Below, piece after piece: positions 9,256 to 19,100 of a DNA stretch of 64,000 nt. Below the pieces are notes generated by a model. It worked only from the letters and a program-made list of their open reading frames with translations. It was not told the origin of the DNA and ran no database searches. Where the stretch lies: the NCBI RefSeq assembly GCF_900129825.1, contig NZ_FQWZ01000003.1, forward strand, positions 54,353-118,352, in the 5' to 3' direction. This DNA is from Hydrocarboniphaga daqingensis (GTDB taxonomy: Bacteria > Pseudomonadota > Gammaproteobacteria > Nevskiales > Nevskiaceae). Numbering within the stretch: position 1 is the first letter of the stretch; each line of letters starts with the position of its first letter. A program made the translations under genes and the position numbers.

Positions 9256-10164
9256 ATGTCCATGCAACTCGACCGCATCGACCTGAACCTGTTCGTCGTG
9301 CTTGACGCGATTTTCACCGAAGGCGGCATCACCCGCGCCAGCGACAAGCTGCATCTGACGCAGCCCGCGGTCAGCCACGCGCTGAACCGGCTGCGGCGCT
9401 TGTTCGACGACGCGCTGTTCGTCCGCGAAGGGCGCCGGCTGGTGCCAACGCCGCGCGCCCGCGCGCTGATCGAACCGGTGCGCGCCGCGCTACGCGGGCT
9501 GGAGGTGACGCTGTCCGAATCGCAGGCCTTCGATGCGGCTCGCTCGACGCGCCGCTTCACGCTGGGCGTGCGCGACGTGCTCGAAGCGCGGCTGCTGCCG
9601 CCGTTGCTGCGCGCGCTGGCGGTCGAAGCGCCGGGCGTCGATATCGCGGCCGTCCGCGCCGACCGGCGCGAGCTGGAAGCCGAGCTGGCGCGCGGCACGC
9701 TGGATGCGGCGATCGACATTGCGCTGCCGCTGTCACCGGCCGTGCGCCGCCAGCGGCTGGTCGCCGATGCGCTATGCGTCGTTGCGCGTGCCGGGCACCC
9801 GCAGGCGGACGCGGCGCTGGATCTGGACACCTATCTCCGCTTGGACCACGTGCTGACCAGCTCGCGCCGCAGCGGCCCGGCGCCCGAGGACGCCGAGCTG
9901 AGCCGTCACGGCCTGCAGCGCCGCGTGCGGCTGCGCTGCCAGCATTACTTCAGCGCCTGCCGCGTCGTCAGCCAGACCGACTTGGTGCTGACGATGCCGG
10001 AGAGCTACGCGCGGATCGCCAGTGCGCAGTGGGCCTGCCAGTTGCTGCCGTTCCCGCTGCCGACGCCGACACTCGACGCGGTGCTGTACTGGCATGCCCA
10101 GCTCGACGCCGATCCGGCCAATGCCTGGCTGCGCGAGCGGCTGCTGCGGGCGCTGGACGGCTAG
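9256..10164 (+). CDS. LysR-family transcriptional regulator
   Basis: 302 aa. The N-terminal winged helix-turn-helix is recognisable from DRIDLNLFVVLDAIF, GGITRASDKLHLTQPAVSHAL and LRRLFDDALFVREGRRL. The rest is a periplasmic-binding-like effector domain (GVRDVLEARLLPPLLRAL). The LNLFVVLDAIF style belongs to the NodD/PcpR-like subgroup. It is divergent from the SDR/oxidoreductase/dehydrogenase run, so that operon is the likely target. ATG 9256 is used; ATG 9262 is a close alternative. The effector is unknown. Confidence 0.9.
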   Translation: MSMQLDRIDLNLFVVLDAIFTEGGITRASDKLHLTQPAVSHALNRLRRLFDDALFVREGRRLVPTPRARALIEPVRAALRGLEVTLSESQAFDAARSTRRFTLGVRDVLEARLLPPLLRALAVEAPGVDIAAVRADRRELEAELARGTLDAAIDIALPLSPAVRRQRLVADALCVVARAGHPQADAALDLDTYLRLDHVLTSSRRSGPAPEDAELSRHGLQRRVRLRCQHYFSACRVVSQTDLVLTMPESYARIASAQWACQLLPFPLPTPTLDAVLYWHAQLDADPANAWLRERLLRALDG

Positions 10165-10183
10165 GGCGCTGCAAGCGGAGCGC

Positions 10184-10446
10184 TCCCCTCTCCCGCCGGG
10201 AGAGGGGCGGGGGTGAGGGCTGTGGAGGCTCGGGCCCGGCTCGTTTTTTTGGACGCCCTCACCCGGCGCGCAGTGCGCGCCGGCCTCTCCCGGGGGGAGA
10301 GGCAAGCGGGGGGCGGCTGGTAGAACTGGCCGGGGTTTGAAATTAAGCGGCGATGCGGCGGGCGGGTCTCCCCTCTCCCGCCGGGAGAGGGGCGGGGGTG
10401 AGGGCGTTCGAGGCTCGTGCCGGGCTCGTTCCTTGGACGCCCTTAC
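10184..10446. repeat. Two palindromic REP/BIME-like elements between convergent genes
   Basis: Copy A runs about 10184-10305: CCCCTCTCCCGCCGGGAGAGGGG, then GGTGAGGGC, a ~40-base core, ACGCCCTCACCC, GCGCGC-rich palindrome and CCTCTCCCGGGGGGAGAGG. Copy B (about 10368-10446) repeats the left half and core, then decays. The family is that of the array at 1-549 and of the two aceF insertions. The pair fills the 360-base gap between a plus-strand and a minus-strand LysR gene, where strong hairpins might also stop transcription. Nothing else was found in 10165-10526. Confidence 0.8.
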
Positions 10447-10526
10447 CACGACCATGGTTCGAGTGCCGCGGCACGGCGGGCGACACCGTCCAACCGTAAG
10501 GCGGTTACGGCCTGCCAGGCTCGTGG

Positions 10527-11420
10527 CTACGGCGCCTGCGAGCGTTGCCGTGCCAGCGCCAGCAGATGGCTCAGGCTCGCCGACTGGTAGTTCTCGCGGT
10601 AGACCAAGCTCATCCGCGCCTTCGGCGCCGGGTCGTCGATGCGCCGGTAGATCACGCCGTCGCTGTTGATCTGGCGCATCGAGGCCGGGACCATCGACAC
10701 GCCGAGGCCGGCGGCGACCAGATTGACGATCGACGTCACCTGCGAGGCTTGCTGCTCGATCCGCGGCGAGAAGCCGCCGCGGCGGCAGGCGGCGATGATC
10801 TCGTCGTACAAGCCCGATCCGACTTCGCGGCTGAACATCACGAACGGCTCGCGCGCCAGCGATTCCACCGACAGCGTCTTCTGCTGGCCCAGCGGGTGGT
10901 TGGCCGGCAGTGCGATCAGCAGGTCCTCGTCGAACAGCGTCTCGACGATCAGGCCCGGGTCGTCGCTGATCAGCGGGCGAACGAACGCCGCGTCGATCGT
11001 GCCGGCCAGCACCGCCTTGGCCAGCTCCGGCGTGCTCGCCTCGGTCAGCGACAGCTGTACGCTGCGGTACTGCTCGCGGAACTCACGCAGGATCAGCTGC
11101 ACGCGCGGATGGAACGGCGCCGAGTTGATCATGCCGATCGTGATCGCGCCCTGGTCGCCGCGCGCGATCCGCTGCACATTGCGCGTCGCGCGTTCCACTT
11201 GCGCCAGCACCGCCTTGGCATCGAAGAAGAACGCCATGCCGGCCTCGGTCAGCGCCACGCCGCGCGGCAGGCGCTTGAACAGCGGCGCGCCCAGCTCGGT
11301 CTCCAGCTGCTGGATTTGCTGTGACAGCGGCGGCTGGCCGATGCCGAGCCGCTGGGCGGCCCGGGTGAAGTGCAGCTCCTCGGCGACCGCGACGAAATAG
11401 CGCAGGTGTCGCAGTTCCAT
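10527..11420 (-). CDS. LysR-family transcriptional regulator
   Basis: 297 aa when started at ATG 11420 (MELRHLRYFVAVAEELHFTRAAQRL), the usual beginning of the CatR/BenM-like subgroup; the frame extends 12 codons further. The helix-turn-helix is GIGQPPLSQQIQQLETELGAPLFKR. The effector domain follows (GMINSAPFHPRV, VSMVPASMRQ). It is divergent from aceE with 115 bases between, so it may control the pyruvate dehydrogenase genes. That would be unusual because PdhR is GntR-family; control of itself or of distant genes is also possible. Confidence 0.9.
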   Translation of the reverse strand: MELRHLRYFVAVAEELHFTRAAQRLGIGQPPLSQQIQQLETELGAPLFKRLPRGVALTEAGMAFFFDAKAVLAQVERATRNVQRIARGDQGAITIGMINSAPFHPRVQLILREFREQYRSVQLSLTEASTPELAKAVLAGTIDAAFVRPLISDDPGLIVETLFDEDLLIALPANHPLGQQKTLSVESLAREPFVMFSREVGSGLYDEIIAACRRGGFSPRIEQQASQVTSIVNLVAAGLGVSMVPASMRQINSDGVIYRRIDDPAPKARMSLVYRENYQSASLSHLLALARQRSQAP

Positions 11421-11434
11421 CTGATACTCCAAAC

Positions 11435-11448
11435 CTATGACGGCATAG
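11435..11448. promoter_or_regulatory. Short palindrome in the LysR/aceE divergent region
   Basis: CTATGACGGCATAG has 5-base perfect arms around ACGG. It lies in the only AT-rich part of the 115-base divergent intergenic region, with TATATTGGACGTAT just downstream. It is a plausible regulator contact; no further evidence. Confidence 0.35.
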
Positions 11449-11535
11449 ACTGCCATATATTGGACGTATCGTTAAGCCGCGGTCTACAGTCGCCGGCCGA
11501 GGCTGAGCGCCAGCGGCAGCGACCGAGAACTCCCG

Positions 11536-14196
11536 ATGCAGACCGACGAAAACGACCCGAATCCGACCGAAACCCGCGAGTGGCTCGACGCCCTGCAAGC
11601 CGTGCTGGAACGCGAAGGCCCGGAGCGGGCGCACCAGCTGCTCGAATCGCTGGTCGAGAAGGCGCGCCTGTCGGGTGCGTTCATTCCGTTCTCGCCGAAC
11701 ACGCCGTACATCAACACGATCCCGCCGCATCTGGAAGAGCGCAGCCCCGGCAACCATGAGCTGGAGTGGAAGATCCGCTCCTTGCTGCGCTGGAACGCGA
11801 TGGCGCTGGTGGTCAACGCCAACAAGGAACACCACGGCATCGGCGGCCACATTGCCAGCTACGCCTCGGCCGCGACGCTGTACGAGATCGGCTTCAACCA
11901 CTTCTGGAAGGGCCCGGACCACGCCGACGGCCAGGACCTGGTCTACATCCAGGGCCATTGCACGCCGGGCATCTACGCCCGGGCCTACCTCGAAGGCCGG
12001 CTGACCGAGGAGCAGCTCGACCGCTTCCGGATGGAGGCGCTGTCGCCGGGTCTGTCGTCGTATCCGCATCCCTGGCTGATGCCGGACTTCTGGCAGTTCG
12101 CCACCGTCAGCATGGGCCTGGGTCCGATCATGGCGATCTACCAGGCGCGGCTGATGAAGTATCTGCATCACCGCGGCTTGAAGGACACCGCCAAGCGCAA
12201 GGTCTGGTGCTTCTGCGGTGACGGCGAAATGGACGAGCCCGAGTCGGTCGGCGCGCTCGACATCGCCGATCGCGAAAAGCTCGACAACCTGGTGTTCGTC
12301 GTCAACTGCAACCTGCAGCGGCTCGACGGCCCGGTGCGCGGCAACGGCAAGATCATTCAAGAGTTGGAAGGCTACTTCCGCGGTGCCGGCTGGAACGTGA
12401 TCAAGCTGGTCTGGGGCGGGCCCTGGGATTCGCTGCTGGCGCGCGACGGCAGCGGCAAGCTGATCCAGGCGATGAACGAAACCGTCGACGGCGAATACCA
12501 GAGCTACAAGGCGCGCGGCGGGGCGTACACGCGCGAGCATTTCTTCGGCAAGTATCCCGAGCTGCAGCGGCTGGTGGCGACGATGAGCGACGAGGAGATC
12601 GCCGCGCTGCCGCGCGGCGGCCACGATCCGCACAAGGTCTACGCCGCCTATGCCGCCGCGATGAAGCACACCGGGTCGCCGACCGTGATCCTGGCCAAGA
12701 CCGTCAAGGGTTACGGCATGGGCGAGGCCGGCGAAGGCCAGAACATCACGCATCAACAGAAGAAGATCGGCCTGGAAGCACTGCGCAAGTTCCGCGACCG
12801 CTTCAAGATCCCGGTGCCGGACGATCAGCTCGAGGCGATGCCGTTCTACAAACCGGCCGATGACTCGCCCGAGATTCAATACCTGAAGCAGCGCCGCGCT
12901 GAACTCGGCGGCTCGCTGCCAGCGCGCGTGGTGCGCCCCGAAACGCTGGAAATCCCGCCGCTGGCGACGTTCCAGCGCTTGCTCGATGGCACGGGTGAGC
13001 GCGAGATCAGCACGACGATGGCCTTCGTGCAGCTGCTGCAGACGCTGATCCGTGACAAGAACGTCGGCAACCGCGTGGTACCGATTATCCCAGACGAGGC
13101 GCGCACGTTCGGCATGGAGGGCATGTTCCGTCAGCTCGGCATCTATTCGATTGTCGGCCAGAAGTACAAGCCCGAGGACGCCGACCAGCTCGCGTTCTAC
13201 AAAGAAGACATCAAAGGCCAGATTCTCGAAGAAGGCATCACCGAATCCGGCGCGATGTCGAGCTTCATCGCGGCCGGTACTTCATACGCCAACCACCAGT
13301 TCACGCTGCTGCCGTTCTATGCGTTTTATTCGATGTTTGGCTTCCAGCGCGTAATGGACTTGTGCTGGGCCGCCGGCGACATGCGCGCGCGCGGCTTCCT
13401 GCTCGGCGCCACCGCCGGCCGCACGACGATCAACGGCGAAGGCCTGCAGCACGAAGACGGTCACAGCCTGGTCATGGCCGGCCTGGTGCCCAACTGCAAG
13501 AGCTACGACCCGGCCTTCGGTTACGAGCTGGCGGTGATCATCCATCACGGCTTGCGCGAGATGGTCGTCGACCAGCATGACTGCTACTACTACCTGACGA
13601 TCTACAACGAAAACCACACGCATCCGGCGATGCCGGCCGGCGTCGAAAGCGGCATCGTCAAAGGCTTGTATCTGTTTAAGTCGGACGACAAGCCGGCCGC
13701 CGCCCACGTGCAACTGATGGGCTCGGGCTCGATCATGCGCGAGGTCATCGCCGCGTCTGATCTGCTGCGCGAAGAGTGGGGTGTGACCAGCGACGTGTGG
13801 AGCGCGCCGAGCTTCAACGAGCTGGCCCGCGACGGTCGCGAAGTGGAACGCTGGAATCTGCTCAATCCGAGCAAGCCGCCGCGCAAGAGCTATGTCGCCG
13901 AATGCCTCGGCGGCATGACCGGGCCGGTGATCGCCGCCACCGACTGGGTGCGCGCGTATGCCGAGAGCATCCGCCCGTATCTGAGCGCGCCGTATCACGT
14001 GCTCGGAACCGATGGCTTCGGGCGCTCGGACAACCGTCCGGCACTGCGCGACTTCTTTGAAGTCGATCGGCGTTGGATCGTCGTCAAGGCGCTGGCCGCG
14101 TTGGCCGAACAGGGCACGGTGCCTGCCGAGCGTGTCGCCCAGGCGATCAAGATCTACGGCATCAAGCCCAACCGCGCGGCGCCGTGGACCGTTTAA
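11536..14196 (+). CDS. aceE: Pyruvate dehydrogenase E1 component, homodimeric type
   Basis: 886 aa, the length of homodimeric E1 (E. coli 887). Thiamine diphosphate binding is visible as GDGEMDEPESVGALDIA followed by NCNLQRLDGPVRGN. Other family hallmarks are NTPYINTIPPHLEERSPGN-type N-terminal sequence, GHDPHKVYAAY, TVKGYGMGEAGEGQN and IPDEARTFGMEGMFRQLG. It decarboxylates pyruvate and acetylates the lipoyl groups of E2. aceF begins 18 bases after the stop. No dihydrolipoyl dehydrogenase gene follows, so E3 is encoded elsewhere. Confidence 0.98.
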   Translation: MQTDENDPNPTETREWLDALQAVLEREGPERAHQLLESLVEKARLSGAFIPFSPNTPYINTIPPHLEERSPGNHELEWKIRSLLRWNAMALVVNANKEHHGIGGHIASYASAATLYEIGFNHFWKGPDHADGQDLVYIQGHCTPGIYARAYLEGRLTEEQLDRFRMEALSPGLSSYPHPWLMPDFWQFATVSMGLGPIMAIYQARLMKYLHHRGLKDTAKRKVWCFCGDGEMDEPESVGALDIADREKLDNLVFVVNCNLQRLDGPVRGNGKIIQELEGYFRGAGWNVIKLVWGGPWDSLLARDGSGKLIQAMNETVDGEYQSYKARGGAYTREHFFGKYPELQRLVATMSDEEIAALPRGGHDPHKVYAAYAAAMKHTGSPTVILAKTVKGYGMGEAGEGQNITHQQKKIGLEALRKFRDRFKIPVPDDQLEAMPFYKPADDSPEIQYLKQRRAELGGSLPARVVRPETLEIPPLATFQRLLDGTGEREISTTMAFVQLLQTLIRDKNVGNRVVPIIPDEARTFGMEGMFRQLGIYSIVGQKYKPEDADQLAFYKEDIKGQILEEGITESGAMSSFIAAGTSYANHQFTLLPFYAFYSMFGFQRVMDLCWAAGDMRARGFLLGATAGRTTINGEGLQHEDGHSLVMAGLVPNCKSYDPAFGYELAVIIHHGLREMVVDQHDCYYYLTIYNENHTHPAMPAGVESGIVKGLYLFKSDDKPAAAHVQLMGSGSIMREVIAASDLLREEWGVTSDVWSAPSFNELARDGREVERWNLLNPSKPPRKSYVAECLGGMTGPVIAATDWVRAYAESIRPYLSAPYHVLGTDGFGRSDNRPALRDFFEVDRRWIVVKALAALAEQGTVPAERVAQAIKIYGIKPNRAAPWTV

Positions 14197-14214
14197 GACT
14201 GCAGAGGACGCACG

Positions 14215-15957
14215 ATGGCCAAGCTTGAAATCAAGATCCCGGATATCGGCGACTATCAGGGCGTGCCGGTGATCGAAGTCCTGGTCAAGGACGGCGACAC
14301 CGTCAAAGCCGAACAGCCCCTGCTGGTGCTGGAAACCGACAAGGCGACGATGGAGATCCCGAGCCCCGGCGCCGGTGTCGTCGAAGGCTTGCAGCTGAAG
14401 GCCGGCGACAAGGTGTCGATGGGCGATGTGATTTGCAGCTTGCAGAGCGCCGACGCCGCTACCTCCAAGGCAGCCGCACCGGCGCCGGGCGCTGCCACCC
14501 CTCTCCCCCCGGGAGAGGGGCCAGGGGTGAGGGCGTCTGAGGCTCAACCCAGCCCCAAGTCTCAAACGCCCTCACCCGCCCCTGCGGGGCACCCTCTCCC
14601 GGCGGGAGAGGGCAAAGCCGCGGGTGCGGTGAGCACGCTGGCGGTGACGATCCCGGACATCGGCGACTTCAGCGGGGTGCCGGTGATCGAAGTCCTGGTC
14701 AAGGACGGCGACACCGTCAAGGCCGAGCAGCCCTTGCTGGTGCTGGAAACCGACAAGGCGACGATGGAAATCCCGAGCCCCGGCGCGGGCGTCGTTCAGG
14801 GCTTGAAGTTGAAGGCCGGCGACAAAGTGTCGAAGGGCGATGCGGTGTGCAGTCTGCAGGGCGCGGCTGCGTCTACCCCTCTCCCCCCGGGAGAGGGGCC
14901 AGGGGTGAGGGCGTCCGAGGCTCAAGCCAGCCCGAAATCTCAAACGCCCTCACCCGCCCCTGCGGGGCACCCTCTCCCGGCGGGAGAGAGGAAAGCGGCG
15001 GCGCAGCCGGTGGCCGAGACGCCGCAGCAGAGCAGCGGCAAGCCGGGTCAGCTGCCGTATGCCGGGCCGGCGACGCGCAAGTTCGCGCGTGAGCTGGGCG
15101 TGGATCTGAGCTTGGTCAAGGGCAGCGGCCTGCGCGGGCGCATCGTCATCGAAGACGTGCAGGGCTACGTCAAGCAAACCTTGGCGCAGCCTGCCGCCGC
15201 CGCCAGCAGCGCCGCGCCAGCCGGCGGCAGCGGCATTCCGCCAATACCGGCCGTCGACTTCAGCCAGTTCGGCGAGATCGAGACGGTGCCGCTGGCGCGG
15301 ATTCGCAAGCTGTCAGCGGCGCATCTGCATCGCGCCTGGGTCAACATCCCGCACGTTACGCAGACCGACGACGCCGATATCACCGACCTCGAAGCGTTCC
15401 GCAAATCGGCCAGCGACGAGAGCGGCACCAAGCTGACGCTGCTGCCGTTCGTGATGAAGGCCGTCGAAAAGGCGATGCAGGCCTATCCCGACTTCAACAG
15501 CTCGCTGTCGCCCGACGGCGCTAGCCTGATCCGCAAGAAGTACCTGCATATCGGCTTTGCCGCCGACACGCCCAACGGCCTGGTGGTGCCCGTGGTGCGC
15601 GACGTCGACCAGAAGGGCATCGTGCAACTGGCCAATGAATGCGCGGAGCTGGCCAAGAAGGCCCGCGACGGCAAGCTCAAGCCCGACGAGATGAAGGGCG
15701 GCTGCTTTTCGATCAGCAGTTTGGGCGGCATCGGCGGCGGCTACTTCACGCCGATCGTCAACGCGCCGGAAGTCGCGATCCTCGGCGTGTCGCGTGGCGT
15801 GATGAAGCCGGTGTGGGACGGCAAGGCGTTCCAGCCGCGACTGATGCTGCCGCTGAGCTTGAGCTACGACCATCGCGTGATCGACGGCGCGCTCGGCGCG
15901 CGCTTCATCGTGATGCTGACCAAGCTGCTCGGCGATCTGCGCCGGCTGACGCTGTAG
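14215..15957 (+). CDS. aceF: Pyruvate dehydrogenase E2 (dihydrolipoamide acetyltransferase), two lipoyl domains
   Basis: 580 aa. Lipoyl domain 1 covers residues 1-80 (Lys43 in ETDKATMEIP) and lipoyl domain 2 about 140-215 (Lys181). A peripheral subunit-binding domain is near 280-320 (GPATRKFARELGVDL). The catalytic domain runs to the end with SYDHRVIDGA (His553, Asp557). The two lipoyl domains are almost identical. Each is followed by a ~40-residue linker beginning TPLPPGEGPGVRAS and ending AGHPLPAGE. These linkers are translations of the palindromic repeat found between genes elsewhere in the window (14497-14616 and 14875-14994). They take the place of the usual Ala/Pro-rich linkers and are probably flexible. 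Confidence 0.97.
   Translation: MAKLEIKIPDIGDYQGVPVIEVLVKDGDTVKAEQPLLVLETDKATMEIPSPGAGVVEGLQLKAGDKVSMGDVICSLQSADAATSKAAAPAPGAATPLPPGEGPGVRASEAQPSPKSQTPSPAPAGHPLPAGEGKAAGAVSTLAVTIPDIGDFSGVPVIEVLVKDGDTVKAEQPLLVLETDKATMEIPSPGAGVVQGLKLKAGDKVSKGDAVCSLQGAAASTPLPPGEGPGVRASEAQASPKSQTPSPAPAGHPLPAGERKAAAQPVAETPQQSSGKPGQLPYAGPATRKFARELGVDLSLVKGSGLRGRIVIEDVQGYVKQTLAQPAAAASSAAPAGGSGIPPIPAVDFSQFGEIETVPLARIRKLSAAHLHRAWVNIPHVTQTDDADITDLEAFRKSASDESGTKLTLLPFVMKAVEKAMQAYPDFNSSLSPDGASLIRKKYLHIGFAADTPNGLVVPVVRDVDQKGIVQLANECAELAKKARDGKLKPDEMKGGCFSISSLGGIGGGYFTPIVNAPEVAILGVSRGVMKPVWDGKAFQPRLMLPLSLSYDHRVIDGALGARFIVMLTKLLGDLRRLTL
14497..14616 (+). repeat. REP-like element translated in frame, copy 1 (aceF linker 1)
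   Basis: About 120 bases (40 codons) containing CTCTCCCCCCGGGAGAG, GGTGAGGGCGTC, a core, ACGCCCTCACCC, GCCCCTGCGGGGC and CTCTCCCGGCGGGAGAG. The order and wording match the intergenic elements at 1-549 and 10184-10446. It encodes residues about 95-134 of E2, with no stop codon and no frame change. Confidence 0.85.
14875..14994 (+). repeat. REP-like element translated in frame, copy 2 (aceF linker 2)
   Basis: Same ~120-base element as copy 1 with only a handful of base differences, encoding residues about 221-260. It follows lipoyl domain 2 as copy 1 follows lipoyl domain 1, spaced 378 bases apart. The whole lipoyl-plus-element unit was therefore probably duplicated after the element arrived, or homogenised by gene conversion. 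Confidence 0.85.
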
Positions 15958-16020
15958 CACCGCGCATCGCGGCACGCGCGGCGCCCGCGCCCGCTGCCGC
16001 GCTGCCGCCACGATCCACCG

Positions 16021-16050
16021 CTATCCGACCCAGTCCGACCCAGTCCGACC
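16021..16050 (+). repeat. Short tandem decamer upstream of pyruvate carboxylase
   Basis: CAGTCCGACC occurs at 16031-16040 and 16041-16050, preceded by a close variant (CTATCCGACC). A TACAAT at 16081-16086 could be a -10 box, but no good -35 is visible. The rest of 15958-16156 shows nothing definite. Confidence 0.4.
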
Positions 16051-16156
16051 GAAGTCGGGGGTCGGCCGTGCTGGTGCGTCTACAATCGTACGGGCGAACC
16101 AGCGCGGTTCGTTTTCTGCATTCCGATACCAGACCAGAATCAAAAGGGAATCCGCC

Positions 16157-19100
16157 GTGGCCAGCATCCGCAAGATCCTCGTTGCCAACCGATCCGAAAT
16201 CGCGATCCGCGTGATGCGCGCCGCGGCTGAGATGGGCATCAAGACCGTTGCGATCTATGCCAACGAGGACCGCTTCGCGCTGCACCGGTTCAAGGCCGAC
16301 GAGAGCTACCGCGTCGGCGCCGGCAAGAAGCCGATCGCCGCCTACCTCGACATCGACGACATCATCCGCGTCGCCAAGATGGCCAAGGTTGATGCGATCC
16401 ATCCCGGCTACGGCTTTCTGTCGGAGAACCCGGACTTTGCCGAGGCTTGTGCCGCCAACGGCATTTTGTTCATCGGCCCGAGCCCGCAAGTGATGCGCAC
16501 GCTCGGCAACAAGGTCGCCGCGCGCAACGCGGCCACGGCCGCCGGCGTGCCGGTGATGCCGGCCACGACGCCGCTGCCGGCCGACATCGAGGCCTGCAAG
16601 CAGATGGCGCGCGACGTCGGTTATCCGCTGATGCTGAAGGCCAGCTGGGGCGGTGGTGGCCGTGGCATGCGCGTGATCGAAAGCGAAGCCGACTTGCCGG
16701 GCAACATCGAGATCGCGCGGCGCGAAGCCGCAGCGGCGTTCGGCAACGACGAGGTGTATCTGGAAAAGCTGGTGCGCCGCGCGCGCCACGTCGAGGTGCA
16801 GATCATCGGCGATCGTCACGGCAACCTGGTGCATTTGTTCGAGCGCGACTGCTCGGTGCAGCGCCGCAACCAGAAAGTCGTGGAGCGTGCACCCGCGCCG
16901 TATCTGGACGAGGCCACGCGCCAGGCGCTGTGCGAATCGGCGCTCAAGCTCGGCCGTGCGGTGAACTACACGCACGCCGGCACCGTCGAGTTTCTGATGG
17001 ATGCCGACACTGGCAGGTTCTATTTCATCGAGGTCAATCCGCGCATCCAGGTCGAGCACACGGTCACCGAGCAGGTCACCGGCATCGACATCGTCAAGGC
17101 GCAGATCCGCATCTGCCAGGGCGCGGTGATCGGCAGCAGCGCTGGCGTGCCCGAGCAGCGCGACATCCGTCTGAACGGCCATGCACTGCAATGCCGTGTC
17201 ACCACCGAGGACCCGGAAAACAACTTCACGCCGGACTATGGCCGACTGACCGTGTACCGCAGCGCGGCCGGCTTCGGTTTGCGCCTCGACGGCGGCACCG
17301 CCTATGCCGGCGCGATCATCACGCCGTACTACGACTCGCTGCTGGTCAAGGTCACCGCGTGGGCGCCGACGGCCGACGAGGCGATCCACCGGATGGATCG
17401 CGGCCTCCGCGAGTTCCGCATCCGAGGGCTGTCGACGAACCTGCAGTTTCTCGAAAACGTGATCAACCATCCCGATTTCATCAACGGGGATGTCATCACC
17501 AAGTTCATCGACAACACGCCCGAGCTGTTCAACTTCAAGAAGCGCCGCGACCGCGCCAGCAAGCTGCTGCGCTTCCTCGGTGAGACCACGCTGCGCGGCA
17601 ACCCGGAGATGAAGGGCCGCAAGATGCCGGAAGGCGAGTTCGCTGCGCCGGTGATGCCGGTCTGCGATCTGACGGCGCCGATTCCGCCGGGCTCGCGCGA
17701 CCGCTTCAAGGCGCTCGGCGCTGCCGGTTTTGCGCAGTGGATGAAGGACCAGCCGCAGGTGCTGCTGACCGACACGACGATGCGCGACGCGCACCAGAGC
17801 CTGTTCGCGACGCGGATGCGCACCGCCGACATGGCGGCGATCGCGCCGTACTACGCGCGGATGCTGCCGGGCTTGTTCTCGATGGAATGCTGGGGCGGTG
17901 CGACCTTCGACGTCGCGCTGCGCTTTTTGAAGGAAGACCCGTGGGCGCGCTTGCACCAGCTGCGCGCGGCAGCGCCGAACGTGTTGTTCCAGATGCTGCT
18001 GCGCGCCAGCAACGCGGTCGGCTACACCAACTACGCCGATAACGTCGTGAAGTTTTTCGTGCAACAGGCGGCGGCCAACGGCGTCGACGTATTCCGCGTG
18101 TTCGACTCGCTGAACTGGGTCGAGAACATGCGCGTGGCGATGGACGCGGTGATCGAATCCGGCGCGATCTGCGAAGGCACGATCTGCTACACCGGCGATC
18201 TGTTCGATGCCTCGCGGCCCAAGTACAACCTGGCCTATTACGTGAAGATGGCCAAGGAGCTGGAGCGCGCCGGCGCGCATGTGCTCGGTATCAAGGACAT
18301 GGCCGGCGTCTGCCGGCCGCGCGCTGCCGCTGAACTGGTGCGCGCGCTCAAGCAAGAGGTCGGCTTGCCGATCCACTTCCACACGCATGACACCAGCGGC
18401 ATCGCAGCGGCCAGCGTGTTGGCGGCGATCGACGCGGGTGTCGACGCGGTCGACGGTGCGCTCGATGCGATGTCGGGCCTGACGTCGCAGCCGAATCTGT
18501 CGGCGATCGTCGCCGCGCTGCAAGGCACCGCACGCGCACCCGATGTCGATCTGGAGGCGATGAAGTCGATCAGCTTCTACTGGGAGGGCGTGCGCCGCTA
18601 CTACGCGCCGTTCGAGGCCGACATCCGCAGCGGCACGTCCGACGTGTATCGCCACGAAATGCCGGGCGGCCAGTACACCAACCTGCGTGAGCAGGCGCGT
18701 GCGATGGGCCTGGATCACCGCTGGCCGGAAGTCAGCCAGGCGTATGCCGACGTCAACCAGCTGTTCGGCGACATCGTCAAAGTGACGCCGACATCCAAGG
18801 TCGTCGGCGACATGGCGCTGTACATGGTCGCCAACGACCTGACGCCGGACGAAGTCGCCGACCCGGCGCGCGACATCGCGTTTCCGGAATCGGTGATCTC
18901 GCTGTTCAAGGGCGAGCTGGGTTATCCGCCCGACGGCTTCCCGGCCGCGCTGCAGAAGAAAGTGATCCGCGACGAGCCGGCGCTCGACGGGCGTCCGGGC
19001 TTGAACCTGCCGCCGGTCGACCTGGAATCGGCGCGGCACGACGCCGAAAAGGCGGTTGGCCACAAGATCAGCGATACCGAGCTGGCCTCGTACCTGATGT

